In this document: positions 1-9,096 of the stretch, in pieces
Numbering within the stretch: the first letter of the stretch is position 1
How the letters are laid out: every line of letters begins with the position of its first letter
Origin: Arcticibacter tournemirensis
GTDB taxonomy: Bacteria; Bacteroidota; Bacteroidia; Sphingobacteriales; Sphingobacteriaceae
Length of the DNA: 64,000 bases
Assembly (NCBI RefSeq): GCF_006716645.1
Contig: NZ_VFPL01000001.1
Location: 3,100,001-3,164,000, forward strand
Reading direction: 5' to 3'
Position numbers and translations under genes: made by a program
Notes under the pieces: generated by a model
The model's database searches: none
Told to the model about the DNA's origin: nothing
The model's input: the letters and a program-made list of their open reading frames with translations, nothing else

Positions 1-583
1 TGGCACGAATGCCGCTAAAATTGCGGTAGGCCTTGGTGCTGATGTTACAATTATCGACTTGAATCCTGATCGGCTTCGTCAGCTGGATGATATTTTTGGT
101 TACCAGGTAACAACGCTTATGTCTAATCCTTATAATATCGGACTCGCCGTTAAGGAGTCGGACCTGGTGATTGGCGCTGTATTAATACCTGGTGCAAAGG
201 CTCCCAAATTGGTTACTGAAGAAATGGTTCAGTCAATGGAGCAGGGCTCTGTCCTTGTAGATATCGCGATTGACCAGGGTGGTATCTTTGAAACTACCGA
301 CAGAATTACTACACACGATAACCCTACATATATTAAACATGGCGTAGTTCATTATGCTGTTGCTAACATGCCTGGTGCTGTTCCAAGGACTTCGACGATC
401 GCACTAACAAATGTAACTGTACCTTATGCAGTTCAGATAGCCAATAAAGGCTTTAAAAAGGCCTGTCTCGAAAACGAAGCGCTGCTTAAAGGTGTTAATA
501 CGCTGGATGGCTATGTAACTTATAAAGCTGTAGCTGATTCTCATGCCCTGGGTTTTGAGAATGTGAAAAAGCTGCTTGCCTAG
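1..583 (+). CDS. ald: Alanine dehydrogenase, C-terminal part (5' end outside window)
   Basis: The reading frame is already open at base 2, so the gene is cut by the left edge and about half remains. Alanine dehydrogenase interconverts L-alanine and pyruvate plus ammonia using NAD. The visible part opens inside the Rossmann NAD-binding fold ([15 protein letters not shown], then the acidic strand end IIDLN) and includes [26 protein letters not shown] and the late motif [11 protein letters not shown], all typical of this family. It ends with TAG at 581-583 and is followed by a hairpin terminator. An in-frame TTG at 59 is only an internal codon. Confidence in the family is high; the N-terminal substrate domain cannot be seen. 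Confidence 0.95.
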   Translation, partial: GTNAAKIAVGLGADVTIIDLNPDRLRQLDDIFGYQVTTLMSNPYNIGLAVKESDLVIGAVLIPGAKAPKLVTEEMVQSMEQGSVLVDIAIDQGGIFETTDRITTHDNPTYIKHGVVHYAVANMPGAVPRTSTIALTNVTVPYAVQIANKGFKKACLENEALLKGVNTLDGYVTYKAVADSHALGFENVKKLLA

Positions 584-616
584 GCTTAATGGGTATTTTA
601 AATATTATTGATGTAG

Positions 617-643
617 CACCCGGCTGTCGCCGGGTGTTTTTTT
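617..643 (+). terminator. Rho-independent terminator after ald
   Basis: A perfect 8-bp stem (CACCCGGC / GCCGGGTG) with a TGTC loop is followed by seven T residues. It starts 33 nt after the ald stop codon. Confidence 0.9.
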
Positions 644-704
644 ATTGTTAAATGACTATCATCATTTTGATAAGGAATCTTTTTTGTCAATTTTGCAGTT
701 GAAT

Positions 705-1061
705 ATGATTATTTACAAACAATTCTTTTTTGATTCCGCTCATTTTTTGCCAAAGGTACCCAAGGGCCATAAATGCGGGGACTTACATGGACACACTTAT
801 AAGCTTACGGTTTTCTTTGAAGGTGATCTTGATCCGGTGCAGGGATGGCTTATAGATTTTAATGAAATTAAAAAGATTGTTGATCCTGTTGTATCTTCTA
901 TAGATCACAAGCTTTTAAATGATATTCCAGGGCTTGAGAATCCCACCAGCGAACTGCTTTCGGTATGGCTGTGGAATAAGATCAAACCTGAGCTTCCATT
1001 ACTAAGCCGTATAGAATTAAATGAGACCCCTACATCCGGGGTAGTATACGAGGGAGCCTAA
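705..1061 (+). CDS. queD: 6-carboxytetrahydropterin synthase (QueD family)
   Basis: A 118-residue protein of the QueD/6-pyruvoyl-tetrahydropterin synthase family, which makes 6-carboxy-tetrahydropterin from dihydroneopterin triphosphate on the way to queuosine. The zinc ligands are visible as His13 (DSAHFL) and His28/His30 (DLHGHTY), with the catalytic Cys24 in GHKCGDLHGH. The central DFNEIK segment and the late ETPTSGVVYEG motif also fit. I start at ATG 705, because the open frame upstream to 645 adds 20 residues unlike the family and 118 aa is the usual size. It converges with the LpxR-like gene 8 nt downstream. Other queuosine genes are not in the window. Confidence 0.9.
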   Translation: MIIYKQFFFDSAHFLPKVPKGHKCGDLHGHTYKLTVFFEGDLDPVQGWLIDFNEIKKIVDPVVSSIDHKLLNDIPGLENPTSELLSVWLWNKIKPELPLLSRIELNETPTSGVVYEGA

Positions 1062-1069
1062 TCTTTCTT

Positions 1070-2032
1070 TTAGTGATTGTTTCTGCCGAATCTGTAAAAG
1101 ACAGAGGCCGATCCATATTGATGCGCATGTACCTGAGACTTTATCTCACGTGAGCGGAATATAACGGAAAAGTTAAGTGTCCACCGTTCTGCTGCATATT
1201 TCAATCCCACTTCCTGTGAAAATGCCATGCGCCTGGGGCTAAAGGTTACCGGCCCTTTATCATCATTAAACATCCCGCCCTGAATTGTTGCGTCATAGGC
1301 GATGAAGTGAAGTGAAGGTTGAGCAAAGAAGAATAATTCTCTGGAAGGCACACTATCAGTTGCAGAATTTGAAATACGGCTGTTTGTACTTACCGAGCTG
1401 AACAGGCGATTTATATTCCCCGCCCGGAAAAGGATACCAGCGCCTGCGCCCGAAAATGTAGTACCTATATTGGCATATCCTTTTAAGCTGAAGTCGGTAT
1501 GAGGTCCCGTTCTCGAGAGCAGCCTCGTATAATCAAAAGATGTATTAAGAGCAAGCTCATTGTTTACCTGATATTGCCAGCCGGTGACTTCATAAAACTT
1601 AACTACTTTATGAAGTAATTTCTGTGCATCCTCACCCAATGCGTCTGGACCTATTGTTCCGCAATTTAATGCAACCTGAAATACCTGTTCGTTATTCAGG
1701 AACCAGTTCATCTTAAACCCACCGTAAAGATAGGCGGCAAAGGGACGATCGACATATGAAATATCAGGAACAGATCCCGACTGGGCATTGTACATATACT
1801 GTCCGGCTTCAGCTTCCCATATTCTTTTTATCGTTTTTGAATCAGTACGATCTGAGTTAAGTGCACGTCTGAAGGTTATGAAAAGCCCGTTCGTGTAATA
1901 TCGGTCCTGTCCGTAAGCAAGATAAGCGTCATTCTCGCTTCTAAAGCCGAATTCATTGGCGAAATTTCTATTCTGAGAAAATGAAAAAGAAGCTAATAAC
2001 AGGAATGATGTTATTGAAAAGAGTAATTTCAT
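1070..2032 (-). CDS. LpxR-like (DUF2219) outer-membrane lipid A deacylase family protein
   Basis: A 320-residue secreted beta-barrel with a signal peptide (hydrophobic run about residues 4-18, ending SFSFSQ). After it comes the signature of the LpxR/DUF2219 family: SENDAYLAYGQDRYYTNG, carrying the Asn-Asp pair and the YTNG loop. In characterised LpxR this family removes the 3'-linked acyloxyacyl chain of lipid A at the outer membrane. Many aromatic and alternating residues and a C-terminal FYRFGRN agree with an outer-membrane barrel. It lies 42 nt downstream of another small secreted barrel-like gene on the same strand, so the two may be cotranscribed. Activity on lipid A is inferred from family only. 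Confidence 0.75.
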   Translation of the reverse strand: MKLLFSITSFLLLASFSFSQNRNFANEFGFRSENDAYLAYGQDRYYTNGLFITFRRALNSDRTDSKTIKRIWEAEAGQYMYNAQSGSVPDISYVDRPFAAYLYGGFKMNWFLNNEQVFQVALNCGTIGPDALGEDAQKLLHKVVKFYEVTGWQYQVNNELALNTSFDYTRLLSRTGPHTDFSLKGYANIGTTFSGAGAGILFRAGNINRLFSSVSTNSRISNSATDSVPSRELFFFAQPSLHFIAYDATIQGGMFNDDKGPVTFSPRRMAFSQEVGLKYAAERWTLNFSVIFRSREIKSQVHAHQYGSASVFYRFGRNNH

Positions 2033-2074
2033 AAATTATATAAGCGCACAATGCCAGTAAAAAAATATATATGG

Positions 2075-2587
2075 TTAAAAAGCATAACCAAAGCTGAAAC
2101 CCACCCAGGGGATGAATGAACCGTAGCCAAACAAGGGGCTAAATCCGCCCCGGAAACTAAAGCCACTATCAACTGGCTGGAGCCGGTAGCCAAACGTAAG
2201 ATTTCCCAGTACACCGTCGCCTTCGGCGCTCAGATACTCATCTTCATTGTCGCTGAAATTTAAATAAGTTGCACCTGCACCTACTTCGAAGAAGTTTTTA
2301 CCTTTTCCTAATAAATAGTTTAAACCAACCGGTATAGTAGTGATGCTATTGCCGTCGGCTGCGATATAACCTATGCCTATCCGGCCGCCCAATCCATCTC
2401 TGCGGTTAGAAAAACGGGTATCGTAGTTGCCGGAAATAGTCAGACCAGGGCCTAACATTTCTACGTAAACAGTTTGAGCTCTTTTGCTAATTAATGTATC
2501 GGTAAGTAGTCCGGATTGTTGAGCGAAGACAACTTCCCCAAAAAAGATCAGGGTAATAATAGCTGAAACAAGAATTGGTTTTTTCAT
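2075..2587 (-). CDS. Small secreted beta-barrel-like protein of unknown function
   Basis: A 170-residue protein with a clear signal peptide (residues 1-22, MKKPILVSAI... ending VFAQQ). The mature part is rich in Gly, aromatic residues and alternating polar/apolar stretches such as RIGIGYIAADGN, NFFEVGAGATYLNF and LTFGYRLQP, and it ends GFSFGYAF with a terminal Phe. This is typical of small outer-membrane barrels of Bacteroidota. I recognise no specific family. It lies between the lon terminator and the LpxR-like gene, on the same strand as both. Confidence 0.7.
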   Translation of the reverse strand: MKKPILVSAIITLIFFGEVVFAQQSGLLTDTLISKRAQTVYVEMLGPGLTISGNYDTRFSNRRDGLGGRIGIGYIAADGNSITTIPVGLNYLLGKGKNFFEVGAGATYLNFSDNEDEYLSAEGDGVLGNLTFGYRLQPVDSGFSFRGGFSPLFGYGSFIPWVGFSFGYAF

Positions 2588-2620
2588 TAAAAGTTTAAGT
2601 CAACACGGTGAAGGTACTGA

Positions 2621-2667
2621 AATAAATAAAAAAAGCAGCTCTCACGCTGCTTTTTTTATTTATTTCG
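2621..2667 (-). terminator. Rho-independent terminator after lon
   Basis: A hairpin with GCAGC / GCTGC core and long flanking A-tract and T-tract (AAATAAATAAAAAAAGCAGC paired with GCTGCTTTTTTTATTTATTT). It sits 14 nt after the lon stop in the direction of transcription. Its symmetry would let it work on both strands. Confidence 0.85.
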
Positions 2668-2680
2668 GGATTGAGTACTG

Positions 2681-5152
2681 TTAAGCTACTTCTTTGTTTA
2701 CCGATTCCCTGATTGTAAGATCGATAGGATCTTTAACTTTATCGTTAGAAAGAGCAAGGTCAATCACTTCTTTCATATCGGTTACATAGTGGAAAGACAT
2801 ATCTTTTATATAGTCTTCTTTTATCTCAAGGATATCTTTGTGATTGGATTTTGAAAGTATTATATCTTTAATATTTGCGCGCTTGGCGGCAAGTATTTTT
2901 TCCTTAATTCCACCGACAGGCAAAACTCTGCCTCTTAACGTAATCTCGCCGGTCATTGCAAGGTTAGGTTTAACCTTACGCTGAGTAAATGCCGACGTCA
3001 GTGCTGTAAGCATCGTTATACCGGCGGAGGGACCATCCTTCGGAGTTGCTCCTGCAGGAACGTGTACATGCACGTCCCACTGATCAAAAAGACGGAAATC
3101 GATACCGAATTTCTGTGAGTGAGCACGGAGGTAAGCCATAGCAATTGTGGCCGACTCCTTCATTACATCGCCCAGATTCCCTGTTAACGACAATTTGCCT
3201 TTTCCCGGGCTGAGACTCGCCTCTATAAACAGGATATCACCGCCAACTTGCGTCCAGGCAAGTCCTGTAACTACTCCAGCGACTTCATTTCCTTCGTACA
3301 GATCTTTATCGAAGATTGGAGGCCCAAGAATTGTTTCCATATCAGCTTTGGTAAGGGCTGAGCTGTAATCCTGATCCATAGCTATTTTAGTAGCAATCCC
3401 CCTCACTACAGAGCCGATCTTCTTCTCAAGTCCGCGTACACCCGATTCACGGGTATAATCTTCTATGATCTTTTCAATCACGGGAGGCTTAAGCATAACA
3501 TCTTTCTTTTTCAGGCCGTGCTGGTCCAGCTGCTTAGGCAGCAAATGCTGCTTCGCAATTTCAATTTTTTCTTCTATAGTATATCCATTAACTTCAATAA
3601 TTTCCATACGGTCGAGAAGCGCCGGTTGAATAGAACTTAAGGAGTTTGCCGTAGCGATGAACATAACATTTGAAAGGTCGTAGTCGAGTTCAACATAGTG
3701 ATCGTTGAAAGCATTGTTCTGCTCCGGGTCGAGTACTTCGAGCAGGGCAGAAGAAGGATCGCCACGGAAGTCGTTTCCAACCTTATCGATTTCGTCCAAT
3801 ACAAAAACAGGATTAGAGGTTCCCGCTTTTTTTAGCGACTGGATAATCCGCCCAGGCATCGCTCCAATATAAGTTTTGCGGTGTCCGCGAATCTCAGCCT
3901 CATCACGAATCCCTCCAAGTGCAATACGAACGTACTTTCTGCCAAGTGCTCTGGCTATGGATTTACCCAGTGAGGTCTTTCCAACCCCCGGAGGGCCGGC
4001 AAGGCAAAGAATCGGCGCCTTCATGTTGTTTTTGAGTTTCAGAACTGCCAGATATTCTATGATTCGCCGTTTCACTTTGTCGAGTCCATAATGATCCTTA
4101 TCAAGGATGCGTTCGGCTCTCTTCAGATCAAAATTGTCTTTTGAAAATTCCGACCATGGTAATTCAAGTACAAGCTCAAGATAGTTTACCTGCACTGAAT
4201 AGTCGGCCGCAGCAGGATTCATCCTGCCCAGTTTGTCCAACTCCTTTATAAAATGCTCTTTTACTTCTTTTGACCATTTTTTTCTGGCAGCCCGTTCGCG
4301 GAGATTCTCAAGTTCCAGATCGGGAGAGTTTCCGCCCAGTTCTTCCTGGATTGTTTTCAGTTGCTGGTTAAGGAAGTATTCTCTTTGCTGCTTATCCAGG
4401 TCGGTGCGTACCTTCGATTGGATTTGATTCTTAAGCTCCAGCATCTGAAGTTCCGCAGTCAACTGCTCCAACACCATTTTTGCCCTGTCGCGAAGATTCG
4501 CGAGTTCCAGCATCTGTTGTTTTACCGGAACATCGGCATTCATGTTTGAAGAAATGAAGTTGATCAGAAAGGAGGTGCTTTCTATATTTTTAATGGCAAT
4601 ACTCGCTTCGCTCGGAAGATTCGGCGAAAGCTGAATGATCTGCATCGCCATCTCTTTAATAGAAGCTACCATAGCTTTAAATTCCTTATCCGCTTTGGGC
4701 CGTATTTCTTCAAACTTGTCGATCGTAGCTTTAATATAGGGTTCAGATTGCACTTCCTCCTTTAACCTGAATCGTTGTTTCCCCTGAATAATTACCGTTG
4801 TGCTGCCATCGGGCATCTGAAGCATCTTGATGATAAGAGCTACCGTTCCAACGATATTTAACTGGTTGAACGCAGGATCTTCTATGGCCACATCTCTCTG
4901 CGAAACAACGCCAATAGTGCGGTCGCCTTTGTAAGCATCTTTTATAAGTTTTATAGATTTATCACGTCCTACAGTAATAGGAATTACTACGCCCGGAAAT
5001 AACACAGTGTTACGTAAGGGAAGTATGGATAAAACTTCGGGGGTCTGTTCATTATTCATTTCCTCTTCGTCTTCCTGCGACATCAGGGGAAAGAACTCTG
5101 TATCTTCATTTATTATGGGTAACGACTGATTAAAATCCAGCAAGTTGTTCAT
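2681..5152 (-). CDS. lon: ATP-dependent endopeptidase Lon
   Basis: An 823-residue Lon protease, the homohexameric cytosolic AAA+ enzyme that degrades misfolded and regulatory proteins. Seen in order: an N-terminal substrate-binding domain (about 45-250, [16 protein letters not shown]), a coiled helical region, the AAA+ module with Walker [10 protein letters not shown] near residue 384 and Walker [11 protein letters not shown], and the S16 protease domain with the catalytic Ser near 711 ([10 protein letters not shown]) and Lys near 753 ([12 protein letters not shown]). The length is normal for bacterial LonA. It is monocistronic: a terminator follows it and a 330-nt divergent gap precedes it. 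The acidic N-terminal extension (EDEEEMNNE) is common in Bacteroidota Lon. Confidence 0.97.
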   Translation of the reverse strand: MNNLLDFNQSLPIINEDTEFFPLMSQEDEEEMNNEQTPEVLSILPLRNTVLFPGVVIPITVGRDKSIKLIKDAYKGDRTIGVVSQRDVAIEDPAFNQLNIVGTVALIIKMLQMPDGSTTVIIQGKQRFRLKEEVQSEPYIKATIDKFEEIRPKADKEFKAMVASIKEMAMQIIQLSPNLPSEASIAIKNIESTSFLINFISSNMNADVPVKQQMLELANLRDRAKMVLEQLTAELQMLELKNQIQSKVRTDLDKQQREYFLNQQLKTIQEELGGNSPDLELENLRERAARKKWSKEVKEHFIKELDKLGRMNPAAADYSVQVNYLELVLELPWSEFSKDNFDLKRAERILDKDHYGLDKVKRRIIEYLAVLKLKNNMKAPILCLAGPPGVGKTSLGKSIARALGRKYVRIALGGIRDEAEIRGHRKTYIGAMPGRIIQSLKKAGTSNPVFVLDEIDKVGNDFRGDPSSALLEVLDPEQNNAFNDHYVELDYDLSNVMFIATANSLSSIQPALLDRMEIIEVNGYTIEEKIEIAKQHLLPKQLDQHGLKKKDVMLKPPVIEKIIEDYTRESGVRGLEKKIGSVVRGIATKIAMDQDYSSALTKADMETILGPPIFDKDLYEGNEVAGVVTGLAWTQVGGDILFIEASLSPGKGKLSLTGNLGDVMKESATIAMAYLRAHSQKFGIDFRLFDQWDVHVHVPAGATPKDGPSAGITMLTALTSAFTQRKVKPNLAMTGEITLRGRVLPVGGIKEKILAAKRANIKDIILSKSNHKDILEIKEDYIKDMSFHYVTDMKEVIDLALSNDKVKDPIDLTIRESVNKEVA

Positions 5153-5482
5153 TCAGTTCCTTTCTCAACGTCAATATGACAGTGTGTATATTAAATATAG
5201 TGTATTTTACTTTTAGCGAATAGCTGTGCAATGCCTATGCCAATCAGAATAATTTTGTTAAAAGACCCATAGTATGGTTAACGGTGTAAAAATAAGAAAA
5301 TAAAGCTGCAAAAACGTCATACGGGGCATCTTCACATTTCTATTAAAACAAAAGCAACGGGTTTAGCATTTATATCCTCGTTAAGGGGCGGTATGAAAAT
5401 AAAAGAAAACTTATATTTTGTAAATAGCAAAAATAGAAATAATATTACCGTTCATTCGTTATACTTTTTAAGTAAATTTTCA
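5153..5482. other. Divergent intergenic region lon / TPR gene
   Basis: About 330 nt of AT-rich DNA between the divergent starts of lon and the TPR protein. It should hold both promoters. A TATATTTTG near 5412-5420 is one base longer than the Bacteroidota -7 consensus and could serve the TPR gene. I see no small ORF, strong hairpin or RNA gene. Confidence 0.4.
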
Positions 5483-6118
5483 ATGAAAGTAATTGCATCA
5501 ATTTTATCTCTTGTACTTTTTTTCAACGTTGGGGCTAAGGCACAACAGAATCAAGACATTAAAAACAACTATGTTAAATTAGGGCAGAAAGCTGTTATGG
5601 ACGGTAATTTCAAACAGGCGGTTACTCACCTTGAGAAATCAATGCCTGCAGAAGCGAATAATGCTGACGTTCTATATATGCTGGCTTATTCTTACTATCA
5701 TTCGGGTGATTATTCCAAAGCAATCAGTACATTCGGACAGGTTGTATCCCTTCGCCCCAATAATGTATCAGCTTATTATTACCGCGGAAAAGCGAGAAAC
5801 ATTCTCGGTACTCAAACTACCGCTTCAAACACAGAAAGAGAGAAGTTACTGCTTGCTGCCATAAGGGATTTTAGCAAAGCTATTGAACTTAACAACGGCG
5901 ACTTGAAATTATTTCAGAACAGGGCAATTGCTTACCGTGACTACGGAATTCTAAAAGGGCAGAAGCTTCCTAAATTCTATGACAAATCTGCTGCGGAGAA
6001 TGCATTTAAATCCTGCATTGACGATCTTCAGCATCTCCTCGACGCTACACCAGGTAGAAAAGATATTATGGACGAGATGAAAAAGGCCAAGGTTTATATG
6101 GCCAATCTCGATAGATAA
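5483..6118 (+). CDS. Secreted tetratricopeptide repeat protein
   Basis: A 211-residue periplasmic or envelope TPR protein. I start at ATG 5483 because it gives a clean signal peptide (MKVIASILSLVLFFNVGAKAQQ); the open frame upstream to 5393 is Asn/Lys-rich and unlike a protein start. TPR-type helix pairs run from about residue 33 to 165, for example AVMDGNFKQAVTHLEKSM, LAYSYYHSGDYSKAISTF and AYYYRGKARNILG. TPRs are protein-interaction scaffolds, so no reaction can be assigned. Its 3' end faces the CAP lipoprotein gene across a 7-bp-period repeat block. Confidence 0.8.
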   Translation: MKVIASILSLVLFFNVGAKAQQNQDIKNNYVKLGQKAVMDGNFKQAVTHLEKSMPAEANNADVLYMLAYSYYHSGDYSKAISTFGQVVSLRPNNVSAYYYRGKARNILGTQTTASNTEREKLLLAAIRDFSKAIELNNGDLKLFQNRAIAYRDYGILKGQKLPKFYDKSAAENAFKSCIDDLQHLLDATPGRKDIMDEMKKAKVYMANLDR

Positions 6119-6126
6119 GACTTTTT

Positions 6127-6287
6127 AATTATGAATTATGGGTTATGAATTATGAATTGAGTTGCGGGTTCCAGGTTGTGGGTCGTAGCCTAAGCTGCCA
6201 ATCAACTTCGCCGCACAACTCATTCATAACCTATAATTAATAATTTATTCTCACAACTCACAACCCATAATTCATAACTCATAATTA
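6127..6287. repeat. Degenerate 7-bp-period repeat block, two inverted arms
   Basis: The left arm begins with heptads AATTATG, AATTATG, GGTTATG, AATTATG, AATTGAG and continues TTGCGGG, TTCCAGG, TTGTGGG. The right arm (about 6205-6287) is the complementary type: ACAACTC, ACAACCC, ATAATTC, ATAACTC, ATAATTA. The arms could pair as a long imperfect hairpin between two convergent genes and may end transcription from both sides. It belongs to the same repeat class as the blocks near 11.5, 17.9, 21.0, 41.5 and 49.5 kb. Confidence 0.85.
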
Positions 6288-6311
6288 ACTTCGACCTTCA
6301 ACTCAAAGCGC

Positions 6312-6842
6312 CTACCTTCTTCCGCCGAAGTCCTGCACCCAATAGTAGTTTTCCATTGATATACCCACTTCTCTGAATGAGCTATTCATAATATTGCGGC
6401 AATGGCCTTCACTCTTCAGCCATCCTTCCATTACTTCCTTAATGGTTCTTTGTCCCCATGCTATATTTTCGCCTACGGCTATGTGTTTATAACCGGTAAT
6501 GGTATAACCTTCGTTCATGATCCTGTCTTTGCTGGTCTTGCCTGATTTACTAATATGGCTGAAATACTTATTCTTGCTCATATCCATTGCATGTCTTAAC
6601 GCTGCAATCTGAAGCTGTGTATTCCATACAAGTGGAGGGACCGGAGGCATATACGTTTTTCCGCAGTTGCATCCCCTGGTTCTTACCTCATTAATTCTCT
6701 GAAGGAATTCCAGTTGAAAAGCATTGCCCGAGGCTGGTGAAATATTCGTTGCGGATGAAATCCTTTTCCCCGCTGGTAGGGGCACGGCACATGAGTTAAG
6801 AGTACAAAGCACTACGGCAATTAAATATGTTACGAATTTCAT
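6312..6842 (-). CDS. CAP/SCP (YkwD-like) domain lipoprotein
   Basis: A 176-residue lipoprotein of the CAP superfamily (cysteine-rich secretory/antigen 5/PR-1), known in bacteria as YkwD-like. I start at ATG 6842: it gives a lipoprotein signal with lipobox LNSC and Cys18, whereas the longer frame adds eight residues. CAP motifs seen are LRHAMDMSKNKYFSHIS, AVGENIAWGQ, GWLKSEGHCRNIMN and REVGI, carrying the His and Glu residues of the cavity. The molecular function of bacterial CAP proteins is generally unsettled. It is separated from the gpmI transcription unit by a terminator. Confidence 0.85.
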   Translation of the reverse strand: MKFVTYLIAVVLCTLNSCAVPLPAGKRISSATNISPASGNAFQLEFLQRINEVRTRGCNCGKTYMPPVPPLVWNTQLQIAALRHAMDMSKNKYFSHISKSGKTSKDRIMNEGYTITGYKHIAVGENIAWGQRTIKEVMEGWLKSEGHCRNIMNSSFREVGISMENYYWVQDFGGRR

Positions 6843-6872
6843 AGATGTAATTTCTCTCACGTGCATATAAAC

Positions 6873-6905
6873 GAAAGACCGCTCATTTTATTGGGCGGTC
6901 TTCCG
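6873..6905 (-). terminator. Terminator after the gpmI unit (possibly bidirectional)
   Basis: An 8-bp stem AAGACCGC / GCGGTCTT with flanking imperfect pairing and a 12-nt AT-rich loop. It sits about 42 nt downstream of the lipoprotein gene at 6947-7477. Confidence 0.7.
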
Positions 6906-6946
6906 TTTTGTTCCTGGCATAGGGAATTAAAATTTCTGTTAAAGAA

Positions 6947-7477
6947 TCACCACTTTCCTTCAATCGTGTAACGGTGGGAGCCTAATATCTTTACATCCTG
7001 AAATTTATCAATGCGATAAAGAGAATCAGGATAATAGTTTAAATGTTCTTCGGAAGTATAAAGAACATTGGTTGTTTTGTTACTGATTTGAATATGTTTA
7101 ACTTTTCCTGCAGCCGACATGGTTATAGTTAACTGCTTTGTACGCACATCAGGATATAGCGCCGTATAAATTACCGCAGTTCCTTTGTTTTCGACTTTAT
7201 AGCTATTCTTCCATGACGGCTTGTTTATATCGGATTCAATAAACAACGCGAGTTCGTTTTCCCAGTTGGAAATATTAACCTCTCTGACCTCTGATGTACC
7301 GTTGTCGGTGACCGTTTTATGTATTATAAGATTTTTTTTCCCCAGACGCGTTGATTCTGACGTAAAAAAGCCCCTGATGTCAAAATAGGTTATTTTTGCA
7401 TCAGGAGCTGTCTCAGAACTACATCCGGCGAACCAGAATAGTGCTACAATCGGAACTATTTTCCTAAACCAAGACAT
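6947..7477 (-). CDS. Putative lipoprotein of unknown function, coupled to gpmI
   Basis: A 176-residue protein with a lipoprotein signal: hydrophobic residues 7-16 and lipobox FAGC with Cys19, then SSETAPDAK. The mature part looks beta-rich (SWKNSYKVENKGTAVIYTALY, TKQLTITMSAAGKVKHIQISNK). I recognise no named family. Its start overlaps the last 14 bases of gpmI in another frame, so it is almost certainly cotranscribed and perhaps translationally coupled. A terminator follows it. Confidence 0.75.
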   Translation of the reverse strand: MSWFRKIVPIVALFWFAGCSSETAPDAKITYFDIRGFFTSESTRLGKKNLIIHKTVTDNGTSEVREVNISNWENELALFIESDINKPSWKNSYKVENKGTAVIYTALYPDVRTKQLTITMSAAGKVKHIQISNKTTNVLYTSEEHLNYYPDSLYRIDKFQDVKILGSHRYTIEGKW

Positions 7478-8984
7478 TGCCCGTCATTTTCTCTGGTATT
7501 GGTACGTTCAGAATTTTTAGAACAGTAGGAGCGATATCTCCAAGTTTACCGTCTTTAATTTGTTTATAATCTTTATCTATAAGTATGCATGGTACCAGGT
7601 TTGTGGTATGAGCCGTATTCGCGGAACCGTCAGGATTGATCATAAAATCGGCATTGCCATGATCTGCAATGATGATAAATGAATAGCCTTCCTTAATTCC
7701 ACATTCAACAACTGTCTTTAAGCAGCTGTCAACAGTTTCCACAGCCTTTACAACCGCTTCAAAAACACCAGTATGACCTACCATGTCAGGGTTCGCAAAG
7801 TTAAGACAAACAAAGTCAGGGTGGTTTTCAGGAAGTTCTTCGCAGATAGCGTCTCTGATACCTTCTGCGCTCATTTCCGGCTTCAGGTCGTAAGTTGCAA
7901 CCTTAGGAGAGGGTATAAGCAATCTTTTTTCTCCATCGAATTCCTTTTCACGGCCTCCCGAGAAAAAGAAAGTAACATGCGGATACTTCTCGGTCTCTGC
8001 AATTCTTACCTGTGTCTTGCCGTTTCGCCCCAGTACTTCACCAAGGGTATCTACCAGATCATCTTTAGTGAACACCACTTTGACATTTTTAAATGTCTCA
8101 TCATAAGTGGTCATGGTAATATAGTGGAGAGGAAGTGGTTCCAGGTGATATTCAGGGAAGGCCTTCTGTGTGAGTGCAAGTGTAATTTCGCGACCGCGGT
8201 CTGTCCTGAAGTTGAAACAAATCACTACGTCACCGGGTTGAATTGTTGCAACAGGAGCGCCTCCGGTTTGTACCTTAACGATTGGTTTCAGGAATTCGTC
8301 GGTAATACCTTCTTTGTAGGACTCTTCGATCGCAGCAGTAAAATCGGTACAAGGCTTGCCTATACCATTTACCATTAAATCATATGCCTGTTTTACGCGT
8401 TCCCAGCGGTTGTCTCTGTCCATCGCGTAGTATCTTCCTATTAAAGAGGCAATCTTAACCGGAGAGTTTTCCAGATGTGCTTCAAGAGCTTTTACGTAGT
8501 TTACTCCGCCGTTAGGGTCGGTATCACGTCCATCGAGAAAGCCATGTATAAATACATTCTCAAGATTAGCTGATTTAGCTGCATCACATAACCCATACAC
8601 GTGCTTGATATGAGAATGAACGCCGCCATCAGAAAGAAGTCCGATAAAATGAACATTCTTGTTCTCGGATCTCGCGTATTGAAAAGCTTCCTGCAGCACG
8701 GGGTTAGTAAGAAGTTCTCCGTCATCCACAGCTTTATGAATGCGCCCTAACTCCTGGTATACTACACGGCCTGCGCCCAGGTTCATGTGTCCTACTTCTG
8801 AATTACCCATCTGACCGTCGGGTAAACCTACAGCCATACCCGAAGCTTCTAATTTCGAATTGGGGTATGTAGTTACCAGATAGTCAAAGAAAGGTGTATT
8901 TGCTGCAAGTATTGCATTGGATTTATCGGCCCGGCCGTAGCCCCAGCCGTCCAGAATAATAAGTGCTAATTTTTTAGTTTCCAC
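7464..8984 (-). CDS. gpmI: 2,3-bisphosphoglycerate-independent phosphoglycerate mutase
   Basis: The cofactor-independent enzyme interconverts 3- and 2-phosphoglycerate in glycolysis, using two Mn ions and a phosphoserine intermediate. Seen: the N-terminal metal site LIILDGWG, the catalytic serine in QMGNSEVGHMNLGAGRVVYQ, SDGGVHSH, DGRDTDP, FNFRTDRGREIT and the second metal site IIIADHGNAD. An ATG at 8999 is possible, but a TATATTTG promoter box (8989-8996) lies between it and a GTG at 8984. Starting at GTG gives METKKLALIILDGWG, as in related proteins, so I use 8984 (506 aa). It overlaps the downstream lipoprotein gene by 14 nt. Confidence 0.95.
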   Translation of the reverse strand: METKKLALIILDGWGYGRADKSNAILAANTPFFDYLVTTYPNSKLEASGMAVGLPDGQMGNSEVGHMNLGAGRVVYQELGRIHKAVDDGELLTNPVLQEAFQYARSENKNVHFIGLLSDGGVHSHIKHVYGLCDAAKSANLENVFIHGFLDGRDTDPNGGVNYVKALEAHLENSPVKIASLIGRYYAMDRDNRWERVKQAYDLMVNGIGKPCTDFTAAIEESYKEGITDEFLKPIVKVQTGGAPVATIQPGDVVICFNFRTDRGREITLALTQKAFPEYHLEPLPLHYITMTTYDETFKNVKVVFTKDDLVDTLGEVLGRNGKTQVRIAETEKYPHVTFFFSGGREKEFDGEKRLLIPSPKVATYDLKPEMSAEGIRDAICEELPENHPDFVCLNFANPDMVGHTGVFEAVVKAVETVDSCLKTVVECGIKEGYSFIIIADHGNADFMINPDGSANTAHTTNLVPCILIDKDYKQIKDGKLGDIAPTVLKILNVPIPEKMTGNVLV

Positions 8985-8988
8985 GAAG

Positions 8989-9019
8989 CAAATATACATT
9001 TGAATTCTTCCGATACAAA
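8989..9019 (-). promoter_or_regulatory. Promoter of gpmI (leaderless type)
   Basis: Reading the minus strand, TTTG (9019-9016), 19 nt, then TATATTTG (8996-8989), a full match to the Bacteroidota -33/-7 consensus. The -7 box ends 4 nt before the GTG start codon, so the mRNA should begin at or next to that codon. Confidence 0.7.
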
Positions 9020-9096
9020 GTGACGGATGTCATATTTATGCTGTTTATAGACTGAACAAATAACATCAAGAAATGTATTTGTTATTTTAGCGCGTT

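Noticed and set aside
645-704. 20-codon N-terminal extension of queD
   Set aside because: Not similar to the family start; the ATG at 705 gives the normal length.
2029-2214. 61-codon minus-strand frame overlapping the small barrel gene
   Set aside because: Overlaps a signal-peptide protein in another frame; no coding character.
7773-8378. 201-codon plus-strand frame inside gpmI
   Set aside because: Shadow of a conserved gene; product is Cys/Phe-rich with no recognisable domain.
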